Source of the DNA: Clostridiales bacterium | GTDB lineage: Bacteria > Bacillota > Clostridia > Oscillospirales > Oscillospiraceae | Length of the DNA: 6,677 bases | NCBI GenBank assembly: GCA_019422005.1 | Contig: JAHZEF010000123.1 | Span: 1-6,677 of the forward strand | Direction: 5' to 3' | In this document: piece by piece, positions 1-5,574 of the stretch | Numbering within the stretch: position 1 is the stretch's first letter | How the letters are laid out: each line of letters begins with the position of its first letter | The notes under the pieces: generated by a model | Database searches by the model: none | The model's input: only the letters and a program-made list of their open reading frames with translations | What the model was told of the DNA's origin: nothing | Position numbers and translations under genes: made by a program

Positions 1-2
1 TG

Positions 3-635
3 TGGACGGAATACGTCTGGCTGAAGGAGACGCAGGAGTCCGGGATTTACGGCCGGGTCCTGGCGGGGACGTTCAAGCGCGTCAGCTCCCGTCCCACCTG
101 GGCCAGCGACGGCTGGCTGGACGATATCACCCGCAGCGGCGGCGTGGCGGTGGACATGCATGTGCACGACGTGGACTATGTCCGCTATCTGCTTGGCGAG
201 CCGGACCGCATTCAGGCGCAGGCGTACCGGGATGCGGAAGGCAGGATCCAGCAGATCTTTGCGCTGTATGGGTACGGCAAGGATGTGGGCGTTTCCATCG
301 AGGCGTGCTGGGATTACCCGCAGAGCTTCCCCTTCAACGCCGCGTTCCGCGTAAAGTTTGAAAAGGCGGTCGCCGTGCTGGACGGCGGCGTCCTGACCGT
401 GTATCCGGAGGAGGGCGAGGCCTTCCATCCCGAGCTGCCGGAGGAATTCAAGGGCGATAACGATATCGGCGGCAATATTTCCTCCCTGGGCGGCTACTAC
501 AACGAGCTGAAGTACTTTGTCGAGGGCCTGAAGGGCGAGCATGATCTGGCCATTGCGCCGGTATCGGAGGCGATCAAGTCGATTCAGCTGGTGCTGAAGG
601 AAGTGGAAATTGCCGGCGGGCTGGTTGCAAAATAA
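3..635 (+). CDS. Gfo/Idh/MocA-family oxidoreductase, C-terminal part (5' end outside window)
   Basis: This frame is open from the window edge to a TAA at 633-635, giving 210 residues of a protein whose N-terminus is missing. The family uses NAD(P) to oxidise or reduce hydroxyl groups on sugars, inositols and related compounds in the cytoplasm. The visible part is the substrate-binding C-terminal domain. About residues 46-66 read SGGVAVDMHVHDVDYVRYLLG, which matches the family pattern (GG, Asp-x-x-x-His-Asp-x-Asp, LxG), with D51 and H55 as the likely catalytic Asp/His pair. The tail, SEAIKSIQLVLKEVEIA, is the usual closing helix of the family (cf. sEal.slel..ai..Sa). Family members are usually 330-390 residues, so the Rossmann domain should lie just upstream. 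A strong terminator follows 25 bases after the stop, so this gene closes its own transcription unit. Substrate cannot be assigned. The family call is confident. Confidence 0.9.
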   Translation, partial: WTEYVWLKETQESGIYGRVLAGTFKRVSSRPTWASDGWLDDITRSGGVAVDMHVHDVDYVRYLLGEPDRIQAQAYRDAEGRIQQIFALYGYGKDVGVSIEACWDYPQSFPFNAAFRVKFEKAVAVLDGGVLTVYPEEGEAFHPELPEEFKGDNDIGGNISSLGGYYNELKYFVEGLKGEHDLAIAPVSEAIKSIQLVLKEVEIAGGLVAK

Positions 636-660
636 GGAGCGGCTGAAGCGGTTCTGTTTG

Positions 661-696
661 ACGCCGCCTCCCCATTTGGTGGGGAGGCGGCGTTTT
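661..696 (+). terminator. Intrinsic terminator after the dehydrogenase gene
   Basis: A perfect inverted repeat pairs 661-673 (ACGCCGCCTCCCC) with 681-693. An additional A-T pair (674/680) leaves a five-base loop, TTTGG. The GC-rich 14-bp stem runs into TTTT (693-696). It lies 25 bases past the dehydrogenase stop and upstream of a new promoter, as expected for a Rho-independent terminator. The T-tract is short, but the stem is very stable. Confidence 0.88.
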
Positions 697-767
697 CGTA
701 CAGCAGTCAAGAAAAGATTGTTGTTTAAAATGTAAAAAATGATCGAAATAAATTGTGCAATAATAAC

Positions 768-785
768 AAAACGCTGAAAAACGCT
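768..785. repeat. Direct repeat AAAACGCT x2, 10-bp period
   Basis: AAAACGCT occurs at 768-775 and again at 778-785, exactly 10 bases apart, so both copies would face the same side of the DNA helix. The pair lies about 56 bases upstream of the -35 element at 841. Tandem sites phased like this can bind a regulator or cause a bend, but two short copies in AT-rich DNA could also be chance. Confidence 0.4.
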
Positions 786-805
786 ATGAGATTTTATGTA
801 ATTTC

Positions 806-818
806 ACAAATAATTTGT
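806..818. promoter_or_regulatory. 13-bp perfect palindrome upstream of the deacetylase promoter (candidate operator)
   Basis: ACAAAT-A-ATTTGT is a perfect dyad with one central base, ending 22 bases before the -35 element at 841. Its position fits an operator or activator site. It is AT-only apart from one C and one G, so chance is a real alternative. It does not clearly share a consensus with the dyad at 4410-4426. Confidence 0.35.
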
Positions 819-840
819 AAAAATAATTTAATAAATGTTG

Positions 841-869
841 TTGACGGGAAAACCCTTTTGGGGTATGAT
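841..869 (+). promoter_or_regulatory. Sigma-A-type promoter of the deacetylase/ceramidase-like operon
   Basis: TTGACG (841-846, five of six to consensus) and TATGAT (864-869, five of six) are separated by an ideal 17 bases, which puts the transcription start near 876 and gives a leader of about 60 bases. The spacer contains overlapping small dyads (AAAA-CCC-TTTT at 849-859 and CCC-TTTT-GGG at 853-862), a plausible place for a repressor to bind between the two elements. Confidence 0.82.
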
Positions 870-923
870 GGTTCCAAGAAAAGCGCCGGATTTCCCCGGC
901 CGTGTTTCGAAGATCAGAACTTT

Positions 924-930
924 GAGGTGA
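924..930 (+). promoter_or_regulatory. Ribosome binding site for the PIG-L deacetylase
   Basis: GAGGTGA ends six bases before the ATG at 937 and is a strong anti-16S match. It fixes 937 as the start and argues against the overlapping frame that begins further upstream at 753. Confidence 0.85.
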
Positions 931-936
931 ACCAAG

Positions 937-1647
937 ATGAGAGTATTAGCGATCGGCTGTCATCCGGATGATCTGGAGATTGCCTGCGGCGGCACTCTGC
1001 GGAAGTATGTGGAGCAGGGCGCGGAGGTCTATATGTGCCATGTCGCCAACGGCAATCTGGGCCATGTGGTGATTGAGCCGGGCCCGCTGGCGGAAATGCG
1101 CACCAGGGAAGCGGAGAACGCCGGCAGGATTATCGGCGCCAGGCAGGTCTTCAACATCAACGTGGGGGACATGCGGGTGGACAGCCATGACCAGGACGCC
1201 ATCGACGCAGTGGCCGACGTTGTCCGGTTCGCGAGGCCCGATGTGATCATCACCCACAACGATGACGATTATATGCAGGATCACACTGAGACCAGCCGGC
1301 TGGCCACCAACGGCAGCTTCTGCTCCGGCCTGAGCCATCGCCCCAGGCAGTATGAGCCGTTTTCCAGCTTTATTCCGGTATTCTTCATGGATACGCTGGC
1401 GGGCGTCAACTTCCAGCCCACGCACTACGTGGATATCACAGAGCAGATCGACACGAAGATCAAGGCCCTGGAGTGCCACGAATCCCAGCTGAAGTGGATG
1501 TTTGAGCATGACCATATTGATTTTGCGGACATGGTCAAGACCTGCTCCAAGTACCGCGGCTACCAGTGCGGCGTGCCGTTCGCCGAAGGGTTCCGGCCCT
1601 ATAATGTTTATCCGCGCTACAGCACCAAAAACTTGCTTCCCGATTGA
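937..1647 (+). CDS. PIG-L/LmbE-family zinc-dependent de-N-acetylase
   Basis: A 236-residue cytoplasmic enzyme of the family that includes GlcNAc-PI, mycothiol and bacillithiol-pathway deacetylases, which remove an acyl group from the nitrogen of an amino sugar. The N-terminal HPDD motif supplies zinc ligands H9 and D12 and the catalytic base D11. The RxxExxxAxxxIG segment (R55 to G67) and the second metal motif DYMQDH (D111-H116, with H116 the third zinc ligand) are present and correctly spaced. The C-terminal RGYQCGVPFAEGFR matches the family's usual ending (RG...yAEgF). Length is typical, and there is no signal peptide or membrane segment. It has a promoter at 841 and a strong RBS, and it is followed 18 bases later by the ceramidase-family gene, so the two are probably co-transcribed. 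A role in bacillithiol synthesis is possible but less likely given the neighbours. Sugar catabolism fits better, with the substrate unknown. Confidence 0.9.
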   Translation: MRVLAIGCHPDDLEIACGGTLRKYVEQGAEVYMCHVANGNLGHVVIEPGPLAEMRTREAENAGRIIGARQVFNINVGDMRVDSHDQDAIDAVADVVRFARPDVIITHNDDDYMQDHTETSRLATNGSFCSGLSHRPRQYEPFSSFIPVFFMDTLAGVNFQPTHYVDITEQIDTKIKALECHESQLKWMFEHDHIDFADMVKTCSKYRGYQCGVPFAEGFRPYNVYPRYSTKNLLPD

Positions 1648-1665
1648 TAGGAGTTTGGTACATCT

Positions 1666-3009
1666 ATGAAAATCAGCGCAGGGTCGGTGGTGATCACCGC
1701 TCCTATCGGCGTGCCCCTGGCGGGCAATGGCCGGGAAGACGCCGCCTCCCGGGGCGTGCATGACGATCTCCGCGCCAACATCATCTATCTGGAATCCGGC
1801 GGGCAGAGGCTGCTTCTGATTGGTATGGATCTGCTGGGGCTGCCGAGAAAGCAGTGCGGCGCCATCAAGCGCAGCGTCCATGCCGCCACGGGAATCCCGG
1901 TGGAAAACATCAGCATTATGGCGACGCACACCCATTCCGGCCCCAATACCATGCGGATTTTCGCCAACTTTCTGACGGAGGACGATCTGCACAGTTGCGA
2001 CCGGTATCTGGAATGGCTGGTGGAGACAGTGTCTGCAGCCGTTCCGGACGTGGTTGCGAAGGCGGAGGACGGGATGCTGGGGTATGGCCATGACGTGGTG
2101 GAAGGCTTCTCCTTCTGCAGGCGGATTGTTCTGAAGGACGGCAGCTTCAGGATGATTTTTGAAGACTACGATCCGGATGATATCGACCATCTGGCGTGCC
2201 CCAACGGAAATCCGGTGATGAGCGTATTCGTGTTTACGGATCTGCAGCGCCGGGTAAAGGCGGTCCTGGTGCATTACACGAGCCATCCGGCCGTGGTGTG
2301 CGGCGAGGACTGGCTCTATACGAGAGACTACATCCACGCCCTGACGGTGGAGCTGCAGAAGCGCTACGGCCGGGACACGGTGGTGCTTTACGCCAACGGC
2401 GCGCAGGGGAATCAGGTTGCAGCCGATCCCTATCGCCCGTTTGTCACCGGCTGGGCCGAGGCGGACCGCGTAGGCAGCGGCCTGGCGGAAGGGGCCAAGC
2501 GCATTGCAGACCGGATCCTGATGGAGAAGCGTCTGAAGCGGGAGGTGGAGATCCAGGCTGCGGACGGATCTGTGACGCTGCCGATTCGCCGGATTGCCGC
2601 TTCTGATGTTGACAGGGCCCGGGAGATGCTCCGTACCGCAGAGAAACGGGTTCAGCTGCACGGTTTGGATCCCATGGCGGAGGCAACCAGTATTTTGGAG
2701 ATGGCAGAGTATCCGGAGCGGGAGGAGACGGTGCCCATTCAGGCGATCCGGCTGGATGAGCAGATTATTGTGACGTTCCCCGGCGAGGTGTTTCTGGAGT
2801 TTGCCCAGCAGGTCATGAACAGCAGCGAAAAGGACGTCATGGTGTTTGGGCTTGCCAACGATTATGTGGGATACATTCCCACAAAGGAGGCTTTCTCACA
2901 GGGCGGTTACGAGGTAAAGACCTCAAAGGCGTCCAGCCGGTTTGCGCCGGAAGCGGGAGAACTGCTGGCGGCGGCGTGCTGCAGGCTGGCCGCGCAGGTG
3001 GGGGCATAG
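1666..3009 (+). CDS. Neutral/alkaline ceramidase-family hydrolase (short, cytoplasmic form)
   Basis: A 447-residue protein matching the N-terminal catalytic domain of neutral/alkaline ceramidases, zinc amidases that hydrolyse the N-acyl bond of ceramide. Family blocks appear in order: MATHTHSGP (H88, H90), YTSHPAVV (H207), YANGAQGNQ (243-250), FPGEVF (E374), and LANDYVGYIPTKEAF followed by GGYE (Y403, Y415). By comparison with characterised ceramidases, H88, H207, E374 and one of the tyrosines, more likely Y415, should hold the zinc. Classical members are exported and 650 residues or more, with a C-terminal immunoglobulin-like domain. This one starts MKISAGSVVITAPIG with no signal peptide and lacks that domain, so it is probably cytoplasmic and may act on a soluble substrate. 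The start is the first Met after a GGAG at 1650-1653, 12 bases away, which is a rather long spacing. It is in an operon with the PIG-L gene. Family confidence is good, but ceramidase activity is not claimed. Confidence 0.82.
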   Translation: MKISAGSVVITAPIGVPLAGNGREDAASRGVHDDLRANIIYLESGGQRLLLIGMDLLGLPRKQCGAIKRSVHAATGIPVENISIMATHTHSGPNTMRIFANFLTEDDLHSCDRYLEWLVETVSAAVPDVVAKAEDGMLGYGHDVVEGFSFCRRIVLKDGSFRMIFEDYDPDDIDHLACPNGNPVMSVFVFTDLQRRVKAVLVHYTSHPAVVCGEDWLYTRDYIHALTVELQKRYGRDTVVLYANGAQGNQVAADPYRPFVTGWAEADRVGSGLAEGAKRIADRILMEKRLKREVEIQAADGSVTLPIRRIAASDVDRAREMLRTAEKRVQLHGLDPMAEATSILEMAEYPEREETVPIQAIRLDEQIIVTFPGEVFLEFAQQVMNSSEKDVMVFGLANDYVGYIPTKEAFSQGGYEVKTSKASSRFAPEAGELLAAACCRLAAQVGA

Positions 3010-3012
3010 CGC

Positions 3013-3030
3013 TCCTTATTATAATAAGGA
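3013..3030. repeat. 18-bp perfect AT-rich palindrome between convergent genes
   Basis: TCCTTATTATAATAAGGA is self-complementary over all 18 bases with no spacer. It begins three bases after the stop of the ceramidase-family gene. It could form a weak hairpin in either transcript, support the neighbouring GC-rich hairpin in termination, or be a protein-binding site. Its position between converging genes favours a 3'-end processing or termination role. Confidence 0.6.
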
Positions 3031-3034
3031 ATGC

Positions 3035-3060
3035 GGGGCATCCGATCAATCGGATGCCCC
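3035..3060. terminator. Hairpin between convergent genes, probable bidirectional terminator
   Basis: GGGGCATCCGAT (3035-3046) pairs perfectly with 3049-3060, effectively an 11-bp stem with a TCAA loop. It lies 25 bases after the ceramidase-family stop and 17 bases past the ROK stop on the other strand. No clear T-run follows on the plus strand. On the minus strand it is followed by the moderately T-rich GCATTCCTTATT, so it looks better suited to ending the ROK transcript. Calling it bidirectional is an inference from the convergent arrangement. Confidence 0.65.
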
Positions 3061-3077
3061 GGGAATGAAGCCTGTTG

Positions 3078-4301
3078 TCAGACGGTCTGAAAGATCCGCT
3101 CCATCATCAGCATGACGGCGGCCTTTCGGCTGGATTCGTAATCGTCGTCGAACAGCTCCAGCGTCAGCTCGTGCGAACTCGTGAGAATATGGAAGCGGGT
3201 GCTGAGGGTATGCCGCAGCATCTGTGCAAACCGGTCTCCGAGGATGCGGACGGCGCCCCCGATATGAACGGAGCGGACGGCGAACAGATTGACAATGCTG
3301 GTGATGCCGCAGCAGAGCGCATAGACATAGTCTTCCAGCACGGCGATCACCGCGCCGTCTTCCGCCTCCAGCGCCCGGGCGACCTGCTGCATGGCGGCGT
3401 GGTTGCAGTCGGCCCCGTAGGTCTCCTGAAAGTCCAGGCGCAGGCCGGTCTGCTCGTTGATCCGGCGGAAGAGGGCCGGCGTGGAGCAGAAGGTTTCCAG
3501 GCAGCCGCGGTTTGAGCACTTGCAGAGCGGCCCGTCCTGCTGGATGATGATATGGCCGGCCTCCACCGGCATGCAGTTCCGGCCGCCCATCACAACGCCG
3601 GCGTTGATCCCTTCATGGATGGTCATGGCCAGCAGGGGCGTTGCGGAGTCCGGGGCCTCGGCCACGAACTCCGAATAGGCCACCATGGTGGCGTCATTGC
3701 TGATCATGATGTGCGTCTGGGGCAGGCGGCCGCGCAGATAACCGACCAGGTCGCGCTGAGCCATGTCGGGCTCGTCGATGACTGCCGAGAAGCCGAGAAG
3801 CCCTGTTTCCGCGTCGAAAAGGCCGGGATACAGCACATGGACGCCGAGAAGCCGGCTGTGGGTGATCCGCTTGGAGCGGGCAAGCCCCAGCAGCGTATCG
3901 CAGATCTGCTGTGCAGAGGGGGCGCGGTCGCGGCTTCGGATTGCGGCGACTTTATTCAGCCGGATATCGTAGATGCTGCAGATATAACCGCGGCTCAGAA
4001 TTTCCACCGTGGCGACAAAGCCGCGGGAGGCGTTGATTTCCAGGAGGATCGGCCGGCGGCCGCGCTCCCCGTTGGGCTGTGCGACGGCGTCGGTTTCACA
4101 GATCCACTGATTGCGGATCAGTTCTTCCGCCAGCAGGGAAACCGTGGCGGGAGAGAGGCCGGAGCAGCGGGCAAGGTCTGCGCGGGAAATGGGCGCCCGC
4201 CTGCGCACCAGGTTGAACAGCAGCATGGTGTTCTGATCCTTGATAACCTGCTGGGAGGACGTGCTGCGGTGCTGGCTTTGCGGTTGTGTGTTGATGATCA
4301 T
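3078..4301 (-). CDS. ROK-family transcriptional repressor (NagC/Mlc/XylR type)
   Basis: A 407-residue DNA-binding sugar sensor. An N-terminal winged helix-turn-helix (about residues 38-67, ISRADLARCSGLSPATVSLL) is followed by the linker GERGRRPILLEIN (78-90) and a ROK domain. Effector-pocket residues are visible: N202-D203 and the E247-x-x-H250 pair. The zinc site is H250, C260, C262 and C267, with the same spacing as in Mlc (CxC....C, here CKCSNRGCLE). The N-terminal DxGxT and GTG phosphate-binding motifs of ROK kinases are absent (IHEGIN at 228-233), so this is a regulator rather than a kinase. The start at 4301 was chosen because GGAG (4313-4310) sits eight bases upstream. The open frame continues further but would cross the promoter. 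It is divergent from the transporter genes, so it probably represses them and itself, with release by a sugar or sugar phosphate. Confidence 0.9.
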   Translation of the reverse strand: MIINTQPQSQHRSTSSQQVIKDQNTMLLFNLVRRRAPISRADLARCSGLSPATVSLLAEELIRNQWICETDAVAQPNGERGRRPILLEINASRGFVATVEILSRGYICSIYDIRLNKVAAIRSRDRAPSAQQICDTLLGLARSKRITHSRLLGVHVLYPGLFDAETGLLGFSAVIDEPDMAQRDLVGYLRGRLPQTHIMISNDATMVAYSEFVAEAPDSATPLLAMTIHEGINAGVVMGGRNCMPVEAGHIIIQQDGPLCKCSNRGCLETFCSTPALFRRINEQTGLRLDFQETYGADCNHAAMQQVARALEAEDGAVIAVLEDYVYALCCGITSIVNLFAVRSVHIGGAVRILGDRFAQMLRHTLSTRFHILTSSHELTLELFDDDYESSRKAAVMLMMERIFQTV

Positions 4302-4330
4302 AGTCGACACTCCAAATGACAGATTCCTGA

Positions 4331-4343
4331 AAAACCATGTTTT
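4331..4343. promoter_or_regulatory. Dyad at the ROK transcription start (candidate autoregulatory operator)
   Basis: AAAAC-CAT-GTTTT is a perfect 5-3-5 dyad that covers the predicted start site of the ROK transcript (near 4341). Binding here would block the gene's own transcription. Half-sites resemble, but do not match, those of the larger dyad at 4410-4426. AT-rich composition makes a chance origin possible. Confidence 0.35.
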
Positions 4344-4347
4344 GTAC

Positions 4348-4375
4348 ATTGTAGCATAGATCTGTATTTTTTCAA
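4348..4375 (-). promoter_or_regulatory. Promoter of the ROK repressor gene
   Basis: Read on the minus strand, TTGAAA (4375-4370) and TACAAT (4353-4348) are 16 bases apart, or 17 if the -35 is taken as CTTGAA. Transcription would begin near 4341, leaving a leader of about 40 bases before the ATG at 4301. The -35 lies within a TTTTC-AA-GAAAA dyad (4369-4380). Confidence 0.7.
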
Positions 4376-4409
4376 GAAAACAAGTGATCCGCAGACGGCG
4401 GTATGGCTT

Positions 4410-4426
4410 GAAACAAAAGTTGTTTC
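4410..4426. promoter_or_regulatory. Perfect 7-3-7 inverted repeat, candidate ROK operator for the transporter operon
   Basis: GAAACAA-AAG-TTGTTTC is a perfect inverted repeat in the ROK/transporter divergent region, 92 bases upstream of the permease ATG. The A/T-rich arms with internal AACAA/TTGTT are reminiscent of operators used by ROK repressors of the XylR type. Family, position and symmetry make it the best operator candidate in the window. Confidence 0.55.
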
Positions 4427-4501
4427 CGTTTGGGCGGCCGGCGGCTCCGGTGGTCTGAACCGTTGATAGCGAGGGAACAAATCGCACACACCAATATGTT
4501 C
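4427..4501 (+). other. Leader region of the transporter operon, no clear promoter
   Basis: A GC-rich stretch (about 4427-4460) followed by mixed sequence. TTGATA at 4463-4468 is a good -35 match, but no acceptable -10 lies 16-19 bases downstream. No stable long hairpin or recognisable riboswitch is seen. The transporter promoter could lie upstream of 4427, overlapping the dyads, or be non-canonical. Confidence 0.3.
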
Positions 4502-4507
4502 AGGAGG
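4502..4507 (+). promoter_or_regulatory. Ribosome binding site for the permease gene
   Basis: AGGAGG is a perfect Shine-Dalgarno core, 11 bases before the ATG at 4519. It supports that start over downstream Met codons such as the one at residue 15. Confidence 0.8.
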
Positions 4508-4518
4508 AATGAAAAGGT

Positions 4519-5526
4519 ATGAGTACAAAAAACAACACACTGTCTGAAAAGACGGGAGTCATGGGCACCGTTAACCGGTTTTTGAAAAACTGGATGTCCC
4601 TGGTGGGTATCGTGCTGCTGATCGTCATTTTTTCGATCGCTTCGTACGCGAAGTTTGGAGCGCAGTATTTCCTGACGGTCGACAACTGGAAGAACATTTT
4701 GCTGCAGGCATCCACCGTGGCCATCGTGGCGCTGGGCCAGTCCATCATTCTGCTGACCGGCAACTTTGATATGTCCCTGGGCCGCATGGTATGTTTCACC
4801 AGCTGCGTCGGCGCGGTCCTGATGAAGAACCATGATATGGCTCCCGGGCTGGCAATCCTGATCATGTTTGCTCTGGGCATTGTCCTGGGCTGTGCCAACG
4901 GCGCGATGGTCTCCTATGTCGGCATCCCCGCTTTTATTGCAACACTGGGTACGCAGTACATCAGCTATGGTATTGCCAAGCTCATTACGCAGGCCACTCC
5001 CATTCCCAAAATGCCGGAATCCATCGGCTGGCTGGGCCGCGGCTACATCATCCCGGGCGTCCTCCCCATCTGCGTGGTTTTGATGGTGGCGCTGTATGTG
5101 ATTGCGCAGTTTGTCACTTCGAAAACCCGTGTGGGCCGCAACCTGTATGCGGTCGGCGGTTCCCGTGAGGCGGCGTTCTTCTCCGGCATCAACGTAAAGC
5201 GCTATGTGTTCGGCACCTTTGTGCTGTCCGGCATTCTGGCGGCGTTCGGCGGCCTTGTCCTGATGTCCCGTCTGAATTCTGTTGCCGTTACCAACGGCCA
5301 GAACTATGAGTTTGACGCTGTGATCGGTTCCATCATCGGCGGCGTTTCCCTGGCGGGCGGCAAGGGCCGCGTCATCGGCACCATGTTTGGCTGCATCTTC
5401 CTGATCGAGCTGTTTAACGGTTTCTCCCAGCTGGGCGTTGATCCGTTTGTGCAGGACGTCCTGAAGGGCATCGTCCTGGTTATCGCTATCACGCTGGACG
5501 TTCTGAGCAACAAGAAAAAGGCGTGA
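4519..5526 (+). CDS. Sugar ABC transporter permease, RbsC-like (BPD_transp_2 family)
   Basis: A 335-residue integral membrane protein that forms the channel of a sugar importer. Hydrophobic segments are visible at roughly 26-44, 58-80, 90-103, 109-126, 132-155, 178-198, 229-250, 264-281, 285-302 and 311-329, in line with the 8-10 helices of this family. GNFDMSLGRM (81-90) corresponds to the conserved GxIDLSVG block of RbsC. The cytoplasmic loop with RVGRNLYAVGGSREAAFFSG (204-223) is the contact region for the ATPase. The C-terminal GGVSLAGGKGRVIGTMFG is also characteristic. Length matches the family. The ATPase gene follows after 48 bases. Members of this family import ribose, xylose, galactose, inositol and related compounds, and the sequence does not tell which. 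Control by the divergent ROK repressor is likely. Confidence 0.92.
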   Translation: MSTKNNTLSEKTGVMGTVNRFLKNWMSLVGIVLLIVIFSIASYAKFGAQYFLTVDNWKNILLQASTVAIVALGQSIILLTGNFDMSLGRMVCFTSCVGAVLMKNHDMAPGLAILIMFALGIVLGCANGAMVSYVGIPAFIATLGTQYISYGIAKLITQATPIPKMPESIGWLGRGYIIPGVLPICVVLMVALYVIAQFVTSKTRVGRNLYAVGGSREAAFFSGINVKRYVFGTFVLSGILAAFGGLVLMSRLNSVAVTNGQNYEFDAVIGSIIGGVSLAGGKGRVIGTMFGCIFLIELFNGFSQLGVDPFVQDVLKGIVLVIAITLDVLSNKKKA

Positions 5527-5574
5527 TCGACCTTGCCAAAACCGATTGAATAAAGGAAAGGTTGGATTCAGCAA

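Larger units (their letters stand above)
697..840. other. AT-rich intergenic regulatory island
   Basis: Base composition drops sharply to A/T between about 710 and 840, in contrast with the GC-rich genes on both sides. I see no credible gene here. It holds a phased direct repeat (768-785), a palindrome (806-818) and scattered TTGTTT (721-726) and AACAAA (765-770) motifs that resemble half-sites of the dyad at 4410-4426. This is what one expects upstream of a regulated promoter: an operator or activator region, or an UP-element-like A/T tract. Confidence 0.55.

Noticed and set aside
775..790. Possible catabolite-responsive (CcpA-type) element, TGAAAAACGCTATGA
   Set aside because: It resembles the TGnAAnCGnwnnC pattern but has one extra A before CG, which disrupts the spacing. 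The match is not good enough to call.
753..971. A 72-codon plus-strand open frame in the AT-rich region overlapping the deacetylase start
   Set aside because: It crosses the promoter and leader, has no ribosome binding site, and overlaps a gene with a strong GAGGTGA site and a conserved N-terminus.
946..2661. A 571-codon open frame on the minus strand opposite the deacetylase and ceramidase-family genes
   Set aside because: No domain is recognisable, it is low-complexity His/Arg/Pro-rich, and it spans two plus-strand genes with intact catalytic motifs and good ribosome binding sites.
3552..4319. A 255-codon plus-strand open frame opposite the ROK gene
   Set aside because: It is a shadow of the ROK coding strand, with no ribosome binding site and no recognisable motif.
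4302..4487. N-terminal extension of the ROK protein by up to 62 residues
   Set aside because: The extra sequence covers the promoter and dyads and lacks ROK homology features. The Met at 4301 has a well-placed GGAG.
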